A DNA stretch of 64,000 bases from Saccopteryx bilineata (taxonomy: Eukaryota > Chordata > Mammalia > Chiroptera > Emballonuridae), in assembly GCF_036850765.1 (NCBI RefSeq), contig NC_089490.1:290514982-290578981 (forward strand), written 5' to 3'. The position numbers were made by a program, and so were the translations under genes. Positions within the stretch are counted from its first letter, which is position 1, and every line of letters starts with the position of its first letter. The notes under the pieces were generated by a model. It was given only the letters and a program-made list of their open reading frames with translations. It had not been told where the DNA came from and made no database searches. This document shows positions 26,560 through 37,692 of the stretch, in pieces.

Positions 26560-27330
26560 TCCCCCAGGGAAAGGAAATAAAGACCGTAAGGGAGTTAAAA
26601 AAAAAAAAAAAACAAACACAGAGAGATGAAGTCTTCCTACCTTTTTTATCAGCTTCTGGATAACGGAAGTTGGTTCCAGCCAAAATAACCCTGGAGAAAT
26701 TGTCACTATGTCCCTTTTTTGTTTGTTTTCGGCAGTTATTTTCTATCACTGATTCTACTTCAATCTAACTCAAGCTTTCTCTCAGCATCACTTTTAACTC
26801 TGGACGGCAGGGTACCGAAGAAAACGGGGTGGTGGGGGGAGCTCTCTCTGATTGGCTTTCATTCAGTGCTCCTGATTAAGGGAGGAAAAAAAAAACTGGG
26901 AAAGGTTGGGGGGGAAGCCCTTCCTCACACGGAGAGAAAGGTTCTGCTGATAGAGCTGCAGCACTCGCCATGGGAAGGTTGGAGACTGGGGAAGTGCTGG
27001 CTTTCGCTAGCACACAGCGATTTGCAAGTGAATGCGAGGGGAGGGCGCATCCGAGAGGAGGGCTTTGGATGAAAGGCGTCCCCTCCCCCGCAGGGCAGAA
27101 AGACTCTCTGTTTCAAGGCTAAGGTAATCAGCCCAATCTAATCCGGCTGTGTCCGTAATACAATCTCAGGAACTGGACTGCTTCTTGCAATTCTTTTTAA
27201 ATAGATACTCCTTCTTCTTCTGACATATATATTCCTGCACCATCCTTACGCCCGACTATTGAAATACAAATATTAACGGGGTGCCAAGTCAAATTGCAAC
27301 CAGACCTGACACGGTACAAAAGTGATTTTT
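26560..27330. promoter_or_regulatory. Candidate promoter / CpG-enriched island
   Basis: This is the one non-ERV interval that departs strongly from the AT-rich background. It has many CpGs, G-rich stretches and no recognisable repeat. Features seen: ATTGG at about 26850, which is CCAAT on the minus strand; minus-strand AAAAAAG|GTAGGAAG with the donor GT at 26640-26639; plus-strand GCTAAG|GTAATC with the donor GT at 27124-27125. This fits a small, possibly bidirectional promoter with first exons on either side. No gene can be named. It could instead be an enhancer or a chance GC-rich patch. Confidence 0.35.
26970..27122 (+). CDS. Short 50-codon ORF in the candidate promoter island
   Basis: An ATG in strong initiation context (CGCCATGGG) opens 50 codons, ending at a TAA one base before the donor-like GTAATC at 27124. 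It has no recognisable domain, signal or hydrophobic segment. If the island is a first exon on the plus strand this would be an upstream ORF in a 5' UTR rather than a protein gene. It may well be chance. Confidence 0.15.
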   Translation: MGRLETGEVLAFASTQRFASECEGRAHPRGGLWMKGVPSPAGQKDSLFQG

Positions 27331-28457
27331 GTTGCGGTATATGCATTTTTTTTAAGCTTTCAGTGAACTTTCCTTTCTTGATTCTCCAAATACCTTATTT
27401 TTTTGTTGCTTGTCATACGACGACATACCTTGCTCGTCGTTTTAATGCCCGTGAGCTAGTCTTGTCTGCTTAATTTTATCTGCTCTGCATTTTTATGTCA
27501 TACAGATGAAAATATTTTATTCATAACTTGAATATGCAATTAATGCTATTAAAATATTTAAACTTTGAATTTGACACAATTGCCTTGTTTTGTTTTTTCT
27601 TTTAACTTTTTATTTCTCAGAAATTTGAGTTTCATGCCCAAATGTGTGCGTGGTTCTATTTACTTAACAACCATCTAACTGCCCTTTTCCCTATTTCTCT
27701 ATCTCTACATCAAGTTGGAAATAATCAAAACCTTACCAAAGGATGTCAGTAGAGCTCCATGAAATAATGAACATCTTATATTTCTCTGGCTACATGTAGA
27801 TACCATTTTTAGGTAAATAAATTATAAAACCTCTATAAAATAAATTATAAAATAATTTTAAAGCTGGTCAATGAATTATGAAGATAATCTTGTCCAGCCA
27901 TAACTTAAAAAAAAAAAAAAAAGATAATACTGCTCAGAAATGTTAAATGACTTGCTTAAGCAAGGAAACTAGCGACAGTTAAAACTATAATGATCGTTTA
28001 TATTTCTATAAATACATAATATATATTTATAATTGCAGTTTAGTACTGTTTCTGAAATGTATACTGCCTCTGGGGCACGTATGATTATTTTAACATCCGT
28101 AGGTCCCTTATATAATCAGCACAATGGGAAAGGAAGGAATCTAAATACCTAAGGAGTTGGCATTTAGATGGACCAAGAGAGATCATCCTTACATCTGCTT
28201 TCTAGAAAGAGGAGTGAAATGAAGAACGCTCCTTTCCATTGAAAACTGCTAGGATTTCATTGTCTGGAAATGAGAGACAGACACAAATTATTGCAAGGGG
28301 GGCTGGAAATGCAGGATTTACTCTGGAAGCTATTTGCCCAGCTAAAATCTTTGACTAGGATAGAAGGGGATGACAGAATTGGGTACAAAGAACTGCAGTG
28401 CGGTCAGAGCTGTCATAGAATAGTATATTTTATGGTTTTTTTAAGGGGGAAAAAACC
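27331..28457. other. Gene-free AT-rich stretch
   Basis: No gene or repeat supported. It flanks the candidate promoter island and would be intronic or intergenic. Confidence 0.4.
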
Positions 28458-28468
28458 AAAATTTTGTT

Positions 28469-28810
28469 CTTTTCTATTTTATTTATTTGTTTGTTTGTTT
28501 GTTTGGACTTTGATTTTTTTTCAGTGAGAGACAGGAACATTGAGCTGCTCCTATATGTGCCCTAACCCGGGGAATCGAATCCCAGACCTCTATGCTCTAG
28601 GACAATGCTTAATATTTGACTTTTAGAGAGACAGGGAGAGAAAGGGACAGAGAAGGTAAGGGAAAGGGAAGCACTTGTTATTCCACTCAGTCATGCATTT
28701 TTTGGTTGCTTCCCAAACTAACTGGGAATCAAACCTGCAACCTTGTTGTTTCAGGACGAGGCTCTTAACTAACTGACTTAATTGGCCAGGGCCTGTTCCT
28801 GTCTAAAATT
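28469..28810 (-). mobile_element. Compound SINE (two units in one TSD)
   Basis: Two minus-strand units lie inside a single exact 11-bp duplication, AAAATTTTGTT, at 28458-28468 and 28811-28821. The first unit in minus-strand order (28612-28793) has a tRNA head GCCCTGGCCAATTAAGTCAG and a B-box-like GGTTTGATTCC. The second (about 28475-28606) has a B-box region GGGATTCGATTCCCC but no A-box. The arrangement fits retrotransposition of a dimer, or a nested insertion followed by loss of one head. Confidence 0.8.
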
Positions 28811-28821
28811 AAAATTTTGTT

Positions 28822-31800
28822 ATTATTTTAGAGAATGTTTTGCATGAAAATAATTTTAATAATATGTTAAAACTTTAAAGTATGAAACAATGGTGTTGTA
28901 GTTACTGCATTTTCTATTTCATGATCACATAAAATGTATTTATTAAATCATAAACAAAGCATCCATGAATTCTAAAGTTCAGGAGATGCAGACAGAGATA
29001 TGAGAACTGGGGAAGAGGGAGAGAGAGAGAGAGGGAATGTACAATGCATCTATTAAAACATCAAATTTTCCTTAATGCCCTCTTGTAAAAGTGGGACTCA
29101 TGTGTTAGCTTATTGAATATAAACTTTAGTAATAAAAGTTAAAATAAATAATATAGCATTGGCTAAAAATTAAAATCTCATGATGAGTTTTAGAAATTAA
29201 AATATATCACTTTTTAAATTTATTTCATTCCGTAAATGGGTTAACTTGAGATTCTGCCATTTTTTTCATTCCTTTTGTTTTTTTTCTGGAAATTTTATGT
29301 AAAGTAGTCCTGTGAATTAGATCAAGCTTCCCTGTAGTCACCAATGGTAGAAAACAGTAGCCCATGAAAAGTCAGGAAAACGAACTGTATGCTCTAGAGG
29401 TGTAGGGTGAGTGGGTCAGTGCCTCACAGAATTGTCCCTTGGTGTGAGGGAAGGTTACATGTACACTGTAAGCAAGTAAAGCTGATGAAAACTTTTAAAA
29501 AATGTATTTCTATACTTTTGAAACTAAATGTGAGTTTGAACAGAAAATGTTTTGCTATAATCTTAAAACACGCAAGAAACTAAAGAGCATTTTATCATTA
29601 TGATGGGAACCTCTGATGTCTGACGTCCTTCATTGCAAAAGTAAAAGACCCCATTTGGTTAAAATCAGTTAAATGAAACAACCTTCCATTTCTCGTGGAA
29701 TTACATGCCTAAAAATAGCATGCTGTTGCTAGACAGTAAGCAACAACCCGTGTCACTTCCTAAAGAGCTGCATACTTGCTTTAAAACAATAGCTTCCCAT
29801 CCACACTTTCCTGGCATCCTTTTAGTGACATTACAGATAATCACAATTTCCACTATAATATGAAGTTAAACATAGTTTTTTTCTCTTGGGCTAGAGGAGG
29901 AGAGTACAGAAAGTCTACACTGCTTCACTCTCCAAAAATACACTGGCAGAAAAATAATTAGGCATAGCTTGTTTGACTCAACATTTTTTCCTAATCTTCT
30001 TCTAGTCTGCCTTACTGAGCTGTACAGACTGGAAAATTAAAAATTACATTCCCCTGGCAGTGAGTGCTCAGGTGGGAGTAGGGAGGGATTCATGTTCCAA
30101 TTTTTAAGATGTCCTCATCATCCTTGAATTAGAAATTAAGTTAAATAAGGAGAAAGGCAAGGTGGAAGGCATTGGTCTGGCCAGCAGAGCTGAGGAAGTC
30201 TGGTTTTGCGGTCACCCTTATCTGGGGCAGTATTGGCAACTGTTGGGACCACAGCAATGGATGTGTGATTCTGAGGCTGACGTGCTCTTGATAGTCATCC
30301 AGTCTTTCTCTGTCTATTCATGTTGTAAACTGCCAGCTACCATTCAAAATGAAATAATAATAATTATTATTATTATTATATTGCCTAAAATAGCTGAAGT
30401 GCTTTCTATCTGCCACTGAAATGTTACTGAAACCTCTGTGACAGCAACCTCTGTTATCATTACCGTTTAACTGAATCTCAACATCTCTTAGATCGTGTAA
30501 CTTGGAAGTGGGACCAGGGAGGACTGAGCCAGGGAAAGATTAAAGTATCAAATAGCCAGTTGTTTCAAAAAATATAATTATTTTGAAAAACAATAAAGAG
30601 TTAATGAAGGAATAAAGGGATAAAGATCAGGACTGGTTTTCTTAACTTTCTTAGATCAAACCTGAATCAAACTGCTTAATTTTTTCTCTACAATTTTTAA
30701 TGTAAAAAAATTTTGGTTACATATGAAAAGATTTACAAGCAAATTGAATCCTATCTTAGCGAGGCAGAAAAAAATAAATTGAATAATTCTCATTTTGATT
30801 GAAAAGTAAATTCTTACTCAATCTGACTGCTTCCATCCATACTAGAATAAGGCTAGTGGCCTGTTTTAAATTTTGAAACACTGGTGAAGTGAAAATAATC
30901 AGGAATAAATTTTCCATTGTCTGGTGGTAATTTAACTTTATGCCAGAGAAAGTGAAAGAAAGAAAAAAATCTTTCAAATGAAAAAAAAAATAGTGGAAAA
31001 CAATAAACCGTAAGTCTAATGTGTTTGTAATTGCAGTTAATGAACAAAAATATAAATTTTTATTTTTATAGTTTAAGTTGTATTGCTACTGGAGAGATTA
31101 GATCTGAGAGATAAAAACAGCATTTTAATTAATCCCATTACCAAAAGCCATTCTAAGAATTCTTAGACTCTTTTTTGTAAAATGGCAATATTTTTAAATA
31201 AATGCAATATATTTTTTAAATCATAACTATTACTTTATTTTTCTCTAAAATATCATTTCATTCTTCCTCCTATGTTCCTTCCATTTTTATTTGTCAATCA
31301 ATGTTAATCTTATAGTATTTTACTGTACTTATAAGCCATCAAGTTAGCTTCTCAGCTTTGTAGATACTGGCAGAAGGACTGAGACTCCTAAAGCCGAAGA
31401 CAAAGGAAGGCACTGGCAGCAGCATGACATCATCTGTGTCGGTTTACTTTGCCCTCCCCATCTCATTTGGGCAACCTCTGAAATAAGCTCAGGTGGATGC
31501 AGCACCTGCAGTGGGTTTGCATCATAGCTGAGGGACACCAAGCTTAGGGAACCCTGCTTGTTATAAAATAAACTGTGAACAGAACTGCCTGAACTCTATC
31601 TACTCCAAAGGGAGACATTATCCTTATTTTATTGTACAGTATGCAAATCCTTCTATTCTGGTGGGAACAATAACTCATCCCCCAAGGGTGTTTCTATGAA
31701 TGTCCTTGAAAAAATAATTTAAAGAAAAGGGAGGTTAGTGCAGAAACGTGAGAGACATATGGAGAATTGTCTTCCAAGATTATATACTGATACAATGAGA

Positions 31801-31829
31801 AAGGTCAGCTGGAAAACTCACCTATACCC
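28822..31829. other. Gene-free stretch
   Basis: No gene supported. A (TAA/TTA)n patch lies at 30353-30380. The stretch 31330-31560 is less AT-rich and repeat-like but not identified. ORFs on either strand (30162-30419, 30756-31047, 31344-31541) show no domain. Confidence 0.4.
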
Positions 31830-32360
31830 AGCACATGGTCACCCTTAAGAAAGTCTGTAAATGATTGGTTATTCTACCTATAGAACCAATTATGGAGCCT
31901 ATGACAAAGACTCACTAACCAAACTTTACCCAAACTCCCCTGAACCCCTCTTTTTCAACTATGCCTGACTTTTGGATTTCCATGTTTGCCCCTGCATTGT
32001 CCACTTTCAGCAAGAATCTTTCTAACTCAGTTTAATTAGAATCCCAACCCTCAATATCTGATTACCTTCCAATTAGATCAGGTTTCTGTGCTCCACCATC
32101 TCCTGGTTGATGATGATCATCCTGTCCTGCCTTTAGCAAGAATCCTGTTAGGTCAAGTTAGCCAGAATCTCCTCTTACTTCTGATATTTCTTCTCAGTAA
32201 TTTTTTATCTTCTGATTCTCCCCTGCTCTTCAGCTATAAATTCCCACTTACCCAATCTCTCTACCCCACTGCAAAACCCCATGCAGCGGTTCCTACACCC
32301 AACACAATGGACCCTTTGAATAGTCTTCTTTACTAAGTGCTTTAACAGGTATGTTAGCAC
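31830..32360 (+). repeat. Old LTR remnant (ERV1-like)
   Basis: Resembles a class I LTR: 'aagtctgtaaatgattggttattct', two tandem diverged copies of 'agcaagaatc..t..ctagtcaagtta.ccagaatc' (about 32010 and 32138), a TATA-like 'cagctataaattccca' at 32230-32245, and 'ccctttgaatag' where a polyadenylation signal would lie. Borders are uncertain and no internal sequence adjoins it. Confidence 0.4.
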
Positions 32361-32383
32361 TTTTTTGTTAATGACTGGAACAA

Positions 32384-32545
32384 CAGTTCTCAAACTGTAG
32401 TCTATGGACCAACAACATTAGCATCATTTGGTATCTTGTTATAAATCCTGTCTCCGACCTACTGAATCAGAAACTTGAGGATGATCAAAATTCTGTGTTT
32501 TCAAATGTCTGAAGGTGATTCTAAGAGTTACAGTTTGGTCATGAC
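32384..32545. mobile_element. MER5A-like hAT DNA transposon remnant
   Basis: CAGTTCTCAAACTGTAGTC at the left end, 'accaacaacattagcatcat', 'cctactgaatcagaaacttg', and 'tctgaaggtgattct'. These blocks occur in this order in MER5A. The right terminal repeat may survive as GAGAATCACTG at 33535-33545, which would mean the LTR and SINE in between inserted into this element. I see no convincing 8-bp duplication. Confidence 0.65.
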
Positions 32546-33285
32546 TGTTAAGTCTAATCCGGAGGGACCCGAAACATTAAAGACACGAACAAAGTCCATT
32601 GATTACACACCAAAGCTTTATTGTCTAGCTTGGCCAAGTGGCAGCTCCTCCAACAGTGGTCTGAGGGAGCACGCTGGCCCTTTGTTCTATTTGGTTTTTA
32701 TAGTTTTGTAAGTGGGAAGTACAGAAGCAAAAATTGTAATTAGGAGCCCTTTACCACTATTGGTTATAGTCACATGTCCTTTAACATGATAGGATCATGT
32801 TCAATTTGCAAGCCATACATCCTTTTGGAGAAAACAAAGTTTACAAGTCAACACAATGGCAGAAAGATACCTTTTTACATATTAAAAGGTATTCCCATAT
32901 TATCTAGTGTTCATCTGCTATCTCTCTGTCCTAAGTCACACGTGTTAACTACACGCATTTACATAGGAGAGGTAGTTTCTGTGGGGACAAATGCCCGCAA
33001 ATGGCTCATAATTATAAGAAAAGGTTTATTTTGGCTTTTCTCTCCCTGCATCTGGCTAGCCATTCACCCTTTTCCCCACAGGTGTGTTGGAATGTCTGGG
33101 GATCCATGTTTTCCTCCCCTTTGCATTTACAATACAATGCCAAGGGCCATTCTGGTTATGCCAATCACATAGTACAGAGACTATTCTCACAATTTCTCTG
33201 CACAGCTTAACCCAAATTAATAAAATGTTCTCCAAGCCTCTTAAAATATTAATATTAATTCTGTAGTTTTTGGTACCTTACAACA
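32546..33285 (-). repeat. Solo retroviral LTR, 740 bp
   Basis: On the minus strand the interval runs TGTTGTAAGG...GACTTAACA, the TG...CA ends expected of an LTR. A TATA box (minus TATAAAAACC, plus 32692-32702) and a polyadenylation signal AATAAAGC (plus 32615-32622) sit in the right order about 75-80 bp apart. A U5-like segment with GGGTCCCTCCGGATTAG follows. No gag, pol or primer-binding site is present on either side, so it is a solo LTR or an isolated end. The layout is gammaretrovirus-like (ERV1). I see no clear target duplication. The 132-codon ORF inside is incidental. Confidence 0.65.
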
Positions 33286-33299
33286 CCTGCAGGTGAAGT

Positions 33300-33534
33300 G
33301 GCTCAGTGGCTCCTCAATGACCTGTGGTTGTGCAGTGGATAGAGCATAGAACTGGAATGTTGAGGCTGACAGTTTGAAACCCTGGGCTTGCATAGTAGAA
33401 GTACATACAAGTAGCAATAACTACTAGTTGATGATTCCTGCTTCTCTCTTCTCTCTTTTTCTCTGTCTTTCTCTTTTTCTCTCTCCTCTTTTTAAACACT
33501 TAATATATAAAATGTAAAAAAAGAAAAAAAAAAG
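33300..33534 (+). mobile_element. tRNA-derived SINE, short diverged
   Basis: 'gacctgtggttgtgcagtggatagagcat' matches the head of the copy at 57517. 'agtttgaaaccctggg' is the degraded B-box, followed by a CTCTCTTT pyrimidine tail and an A-rich end near 33530. The left border is approximate because it adjoins the solo LTR. Confidence 0.7.
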
Positions 33535-33545
33535 GAGAATCACTG

Positions 33546-36311
33546 GCCTACAGTTGCTTCAAAGCAATCTTAGAAAAGAAAGAAACTCTGACTTAAAACT
33601 CATGGTTTACAAATGAGAGATTTGTTTATGCAATCACTTATTATTTTTAGCACTTATAGATTACATGCAGAATCACTGCAAAACATTATGCTATTTATAT
33701 GATGTGGGAGAAAACTATAACCATGGTGCTAGCTAAATAAGGATTTAACCATCTAATGAGAGAGACAGTAATGAAGACAAGTGATACACAAAAGTAAATG
33801 AAGGGGAAGAAAGAAGGGAATTTAGCCAAGTGTGTGATAAATGCAGAAGTAGCTACTCTGAAGGTTTCAAAATAGAGAATTACAACTCTGATGAATGTCA
33901 GCTTTGGTTTTTCATTTCAGCAGTCAATGTGCTAGGAGGAGGAGGGCAGTGAAAATGCCTGACCATGACGGTCTATCCTAGCTGCATGCTGGATAAACAA
34001 AGTCCCACCAGAGTTGCCAAGAGAACAGACCACAATGAGGAGGAGTCCTGAACTCCTTTCTTATACTTCCCACTGATGGTGGCAATGGTGACAGCTTACT
34101 TTGCATACAAATGTATGTCTTTACCCCCACCCCTTGTAATTTTTGAAATGATATGAAAAAGAATCAGGAAGAAAAAATAAAACAATAAGAGGAAACAGGA
34201 AGAAGAGGAGAAATTTTATAAAATCAGAGTCCAAAACTAATGAAACCAAAAATGTTTCTTTATTGACAGGGTTCCTTTTATGAGTATGCATCTGTGTAGC
34301 ACATAGGGCCCTAAGATTTGAAAGGACTCATTCTTGGTTTAATGCACCTTTGGATTTGTAAATAATTTTTGACCAAAGAGCTCCACATTTTATTTTGCAT
34401 TGGGGCACCTGATTTTGTAGATGACCTGCTTAGTAACTGGCTGATAATGCTGACGCAGTATGATGTCACCCATGGACTAGAAAGGTCCTGTCTTAAAGTG
34501 AATGTTTGGACAATAATCAATGTTGACATTTAGCAGACAAAGACATCAATGAATTGATTTGTCATTAGTAAACAAGGACAATAAAGTGTACTTGACTTAT
34601 GTTAAGCTGGGCTTGATCTGTAACATTTGATCTCTGGTGTCAAGGCACTGGCATAAGACCTCAATGAAATCAGTAGGTATAATTTCATTCATTCATGTAT
34701 TCAGTTATTTATTCTCCAGCTACTTATTGAGCTGCTAATGTGGCATGCATTTTGCTTAGCACCAGTGATGTTATGGTAATCAATAGCTCATTCAGGTCTT
34801 AACTGCACAGAGCTCACTCTCTAGAAGGAGAAAAGAATAATTGTTGAATGTCACAAATGATGATATGACTATTCACATGATAAGTGTTCTGAAGGAAGGA
34901 ACTTGATTCTATTGCAGCTTATAAGTGTTTTGACCTACCTGGGAGGGGTCAAAGTACGAAGAGGGTTTAGGAAGAAAATTCCTAGATGAGGCAATGCCTG
35001 AAGTAAAGTTAGAATCATGACACAATGCCCTTTACTACAGTGACTTTTACAGGAAATCATTTTTGTGTCGCTTGGTGGTGACACTTAAATCATGCCCTCT
35101 TAACACCAAATTGGCCAAACATTTCCATTATTACATCTATCTATAACCACTACCACAGTAGATTCCTAAAATATCAGACATATTATACATATATATTGTT
35201 GCACTAAGAATGTCTTGGTCATGCAATACATCTTTGGAGTAAATCAAAACACATTTTAACTACTACAGTGTTCAAAAGTTATGTCTAACTAGTCCTTTTG
35301 AAAGTATTTTAATCTTCTTCAGCTTTTCAAAAGCTTTGCAGCACTGGCAAAACAAAACAAAGCAAAACAGCAACTATTGAACCACTGGTTAATTACTGGG
35401 TACCAGACCATATTTTTGGAAAATCATGGGGAAAAAAAACTATTGGAAAATTAATTCATTAATATAGTAAAATATGTCATTTCTTATTATATATATAATA
35501 TATATATATATATATTTTACCATGGCCCCTGTATCAGAATATGGTTTGGCTTAAAAATCACCAAGATTGATTAAGTATTTTGAGTTTTTTAAACATGATC
35601 TGAATCAGCCCCAGTTAAATGAGGAGTCAAAATAAATGTACTCTCATTAGAAGAGTTTTATTTTTAGATCAAGATTTATATTTCATAAAGTTCATTTAAT
35701 TAAAACAGTAACTATTCAACTGGATACAAGCTCTCAAGCTAAGTATAGTTACTTAACATTTTTGCATTTCTTAATGCTAACTCAACTAATGCAAATGAAT
35801 TAAATGTCATTACAAAAAATACACAATCAAATACAAATTTTAGGTGATTTGTTAAAATAATTAACAGTTCAATTACTACTCAGTTTAAAATATTAAATTT
35901 AAATTTTAAAAACAGAATAAATCAAATCATGAGAATGATCATTTGTGAAATTCCTGTGTTGGTTTCTAGCTCCAGGACTAGAAATTCTTTAAGTGTGTTC
36001 ATTACCAACTTTACTTTTGTCATTTGTCATCATTCTAGTATGGTATGATAGTGTTTTCTAACAAAAGTAACAATCAATATTTAAAAAAACTAGAAAACAA
36101 CATTGTTTAACAAAATAAGTATACTAAATATAAAATTCCAAAGAGTGGGAAAGATTTAAGATGCAAAATTATCAAGTGACTTTCAATGTATTTCATATGA
36201 AATAACATTAGAATAAAGTTAAAACTTTTAAAGGTGTTTATATAGACATGATATTTAGAGTAATTATCAAAATATGTTTAAACCTTATTATTATTATTTT
36301 CTTAAAATTAT
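33546..36311. other. Gene-free AT-rich stretch
   Basis: No supported gene. It contains the ancient repeat copy at 34680 and a TA-rich patch at 35487-35515. The 72-codon ORF at 34311-34529 has no domain. Confidence 0.45.
34680..34860 (+). repeat. Ancient interspersed repeat, copy 2
   Basis: 'ttcattcattcatgtattcagttatttattctc', 'attgagctgctaatgtggcatgcattt', then 'cacagagctcactctctagaagg'. Same block order as at 2015 and 44845. Confidence 0.5.
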
Positions 36312-36326
36312 TCCCTTTTCTATCTT

Positions 36327-36682
36327 TTTTTTTTTTTTTTTTGTATTTTTCTGAAGCTGGAAATGGGGAGAGACAGTCAGACAGACTCCCTCATGCGCTC
36401 AACCGGGATCCATCCGGCACGCCCACCAGGGGCGATGCTCTGCCGCAACCAGAGCCACTCTAGCGCCTGGGGCAGAGGCCAAGGAGCCATCCTCAGCGCC
36501 CGGGCCATCTTTGCTCCAATGGAGCCTTGGCTGTGGGAGGGGAAGAGAGAGACAGAGAAGAAGGAGGGGGTGGGGGTGGAGAAGCAAATGGGCGCTTCTC
36601 CTATGTGCCTTTGCCGGGAATCAAACCCGGGTCCCCCTCACGCCAGGCCGAAGCTCTACCGCTGAGCCAACCGGCCAAGGCC
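36327..36682 (-). mobile_element. tRNA-derived SINE, young-looking
   Basis: Minus-strand head GGCCTTGGCCGGTTGGCTCAG, A-box TGGCTCAGCGGTAGAGC, a B-box-like GGTTTGATTCC, full body, and a T-run (A tail) at 36325-36342. Bounded by a 15-bp exact duplication TCCCTTTTCTATCTT at 36312-36326 and 36683-36697. Antisense and sense ORFs of 60-100 codons here are SINE sequence. Confidence 0.95.
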
Positions 36683-36697
36683 TCCCTTTTCTATCTT

Positions 36698-37060
36698 AAA
36701 CCTGAGCTGTCTTCTTTCTCATTCACACGTCCCTTGTAAGTCTTCCAGACCTATTTGATGCTTTTTAAATTTCATTTTCACTTCAATAATAATCTAGATG
36801 TTTTAATCTCTTTATAGCTTGCAATAGGTTTGCTATAGAGCAATAGAAAGAAGAGAAAGCCTGAATTGAGGAGAATATGCAAGAGTCTATAAGAAATTGA
36901 TAGAAGAGCAGAAAAGTTATAAATTTGGCTTCAGTAATAATGGCTCTTAGTTGTAATAAATAGGAAATATGTAAGGATTAGGAAATAGTTAATCTGCTTG
37001 CTATTCTCTTAATGGTTCCCTGGCCTTCACTTTGAAATTTAGGCAAAAGTTCACCTTTTC
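36698..37060. other. Gene-free stretch upstream of the LTR/ERV nest
   Basis: No gene or repeat recognised. Confidence 0.4.
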
Positions 37061-37142
37061 TGTAATGTGGGGAAAGCTTACATGGGGAGGGACCTGCAGA
37101 TGAGAAAAGTTTAGGTCACAATAGTTGTTTGTAAAAGCCTAG
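37061..37142 (+). repeat. 5' part of an older LTR split by the ERV
   Basis: Starts TGTAATGTGGGGAAAGC. The segment ends at the CCTAG target site and appears to continue after the ERV at 43159, where a TATA box and polyadenylation signal follow. I infer the left part of a U3. The start is a guess based on the TG and the change in composition. Confidence 0.35.
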
Positions 37143-37407
37143 TGTTGGTCAAATAAGTTTGTAAACATGATATATATGTTTGCTCGCTTGTGACTTATAA
37201 TGGGTGTGGGGGACAGGCTATAAGCAGGCCAGGTTGTTGTAGCCTGAGGTTTGGTTTTGGGATTAAGCTTTTCCCCACACCCTTGACTGATTGTATGATC
37301 TGGGTGGTGCACTCTCATGAGAAATCCAATTATGCCTTAGATAAGTGACTTTGTATTGGAGACTTCCTTGTTTGTATATTGGATTAAGGGATTTTGGTTT
37401 TCTACAC

Positions 37408-37413
37408 TATAAA
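37408..37413 (+). promoter_or_regulatory. TATA box of the 5' LTR
   Basis: TATAAA in the context CTACACTATAAAGTGGGAC. The same box is present in the 3' LTR at 42899-42904. It would drive the genomic transcript. Confidence 0.8.
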
Positions 37414-37557
37414 GTGGGACAGACCAGGAGCTCAGACACACAGTTCCTGCTATTACAATTGCAGGGGCTCCCCTGATCCCTTGCCCTTCATGGGAAGAGC
37501 TGGTTTTCTGCTTTTCCCTTGTCTTTTTTTGTGGTTTGCCTGTCTTGGTAAGACACC

Positions 37558-37563
37558 AATAAA
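37558..37563 (+). promoter_or_regulatory. Polyadenylation signal of the 5' LTR
   Basis: AATAAA in ACACCAATAAATAGG; the 3' LTR equivalent at 43049-43054 is the one used for the element's transcript. Confidence 0.8.
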
Positions 37564-37669
37564 TAGGATGGCCCCCCATCCTCTGACTTCGCCATTTCTT
37601 TATCTTCTAACCAAATCCAATGGGAACCTGCATGTGAATGGTCACAATGACGGCTCCTGGCCTTACAAC

Positions 37670-37692
37670 TGGCGTAGTTTCCGGCAGGATTC
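37670..37692 (+). promoter_or_regulatory. Primer-binding site, tRNA-Ser-like
   Basis: Begins TGGCGTAGT two bases after the LTR, continues TTC, then CGGCAGGATTC. Removing the three extra bases gives a match to the complement of the 3' end of a serine tRNA (anticodon UGA/AGA type, as I recall it). Serine is the primer of the class III HERV-S group. The three-base insertion would interrupt pairing. Confidence 0.65.

Larger units (their letters stand above)
37143..37667 (+). repeat. 5' LTR of the class III ERV
   Basis: Runs TGTTGGTC...CCTTACA, so it has TGT/ACA inverted ends. TATAAA lies at 37408-37413, so transcription should start near 37435. AATAAA is at 37558-37563, giving an R region of roughly 130-150 bp. 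The copy aligns to the 3' LTR without any gap. The frame of gag is open throughout R-U5 (see the gag entry). Confidence 0.93.

Noticed and set aside
26543..26749. Minus-strand coding exon ending at the donor-like GT (26640)
   Set aside because: Two frames are open over the same bases, neither matches a protein I know; kept only as a possible non-coding first exon.
26719..27072. 117-codon ORF across the CpG-enriched island
   Set aside because: No domain, starts in AT-rich flank, likely open by composition; the better-initiated short frame is listed instead.
32774..33172. 132-codon ORF
   Set aside because: Within the solo LTR and antisense to it; no recognisable protein features.
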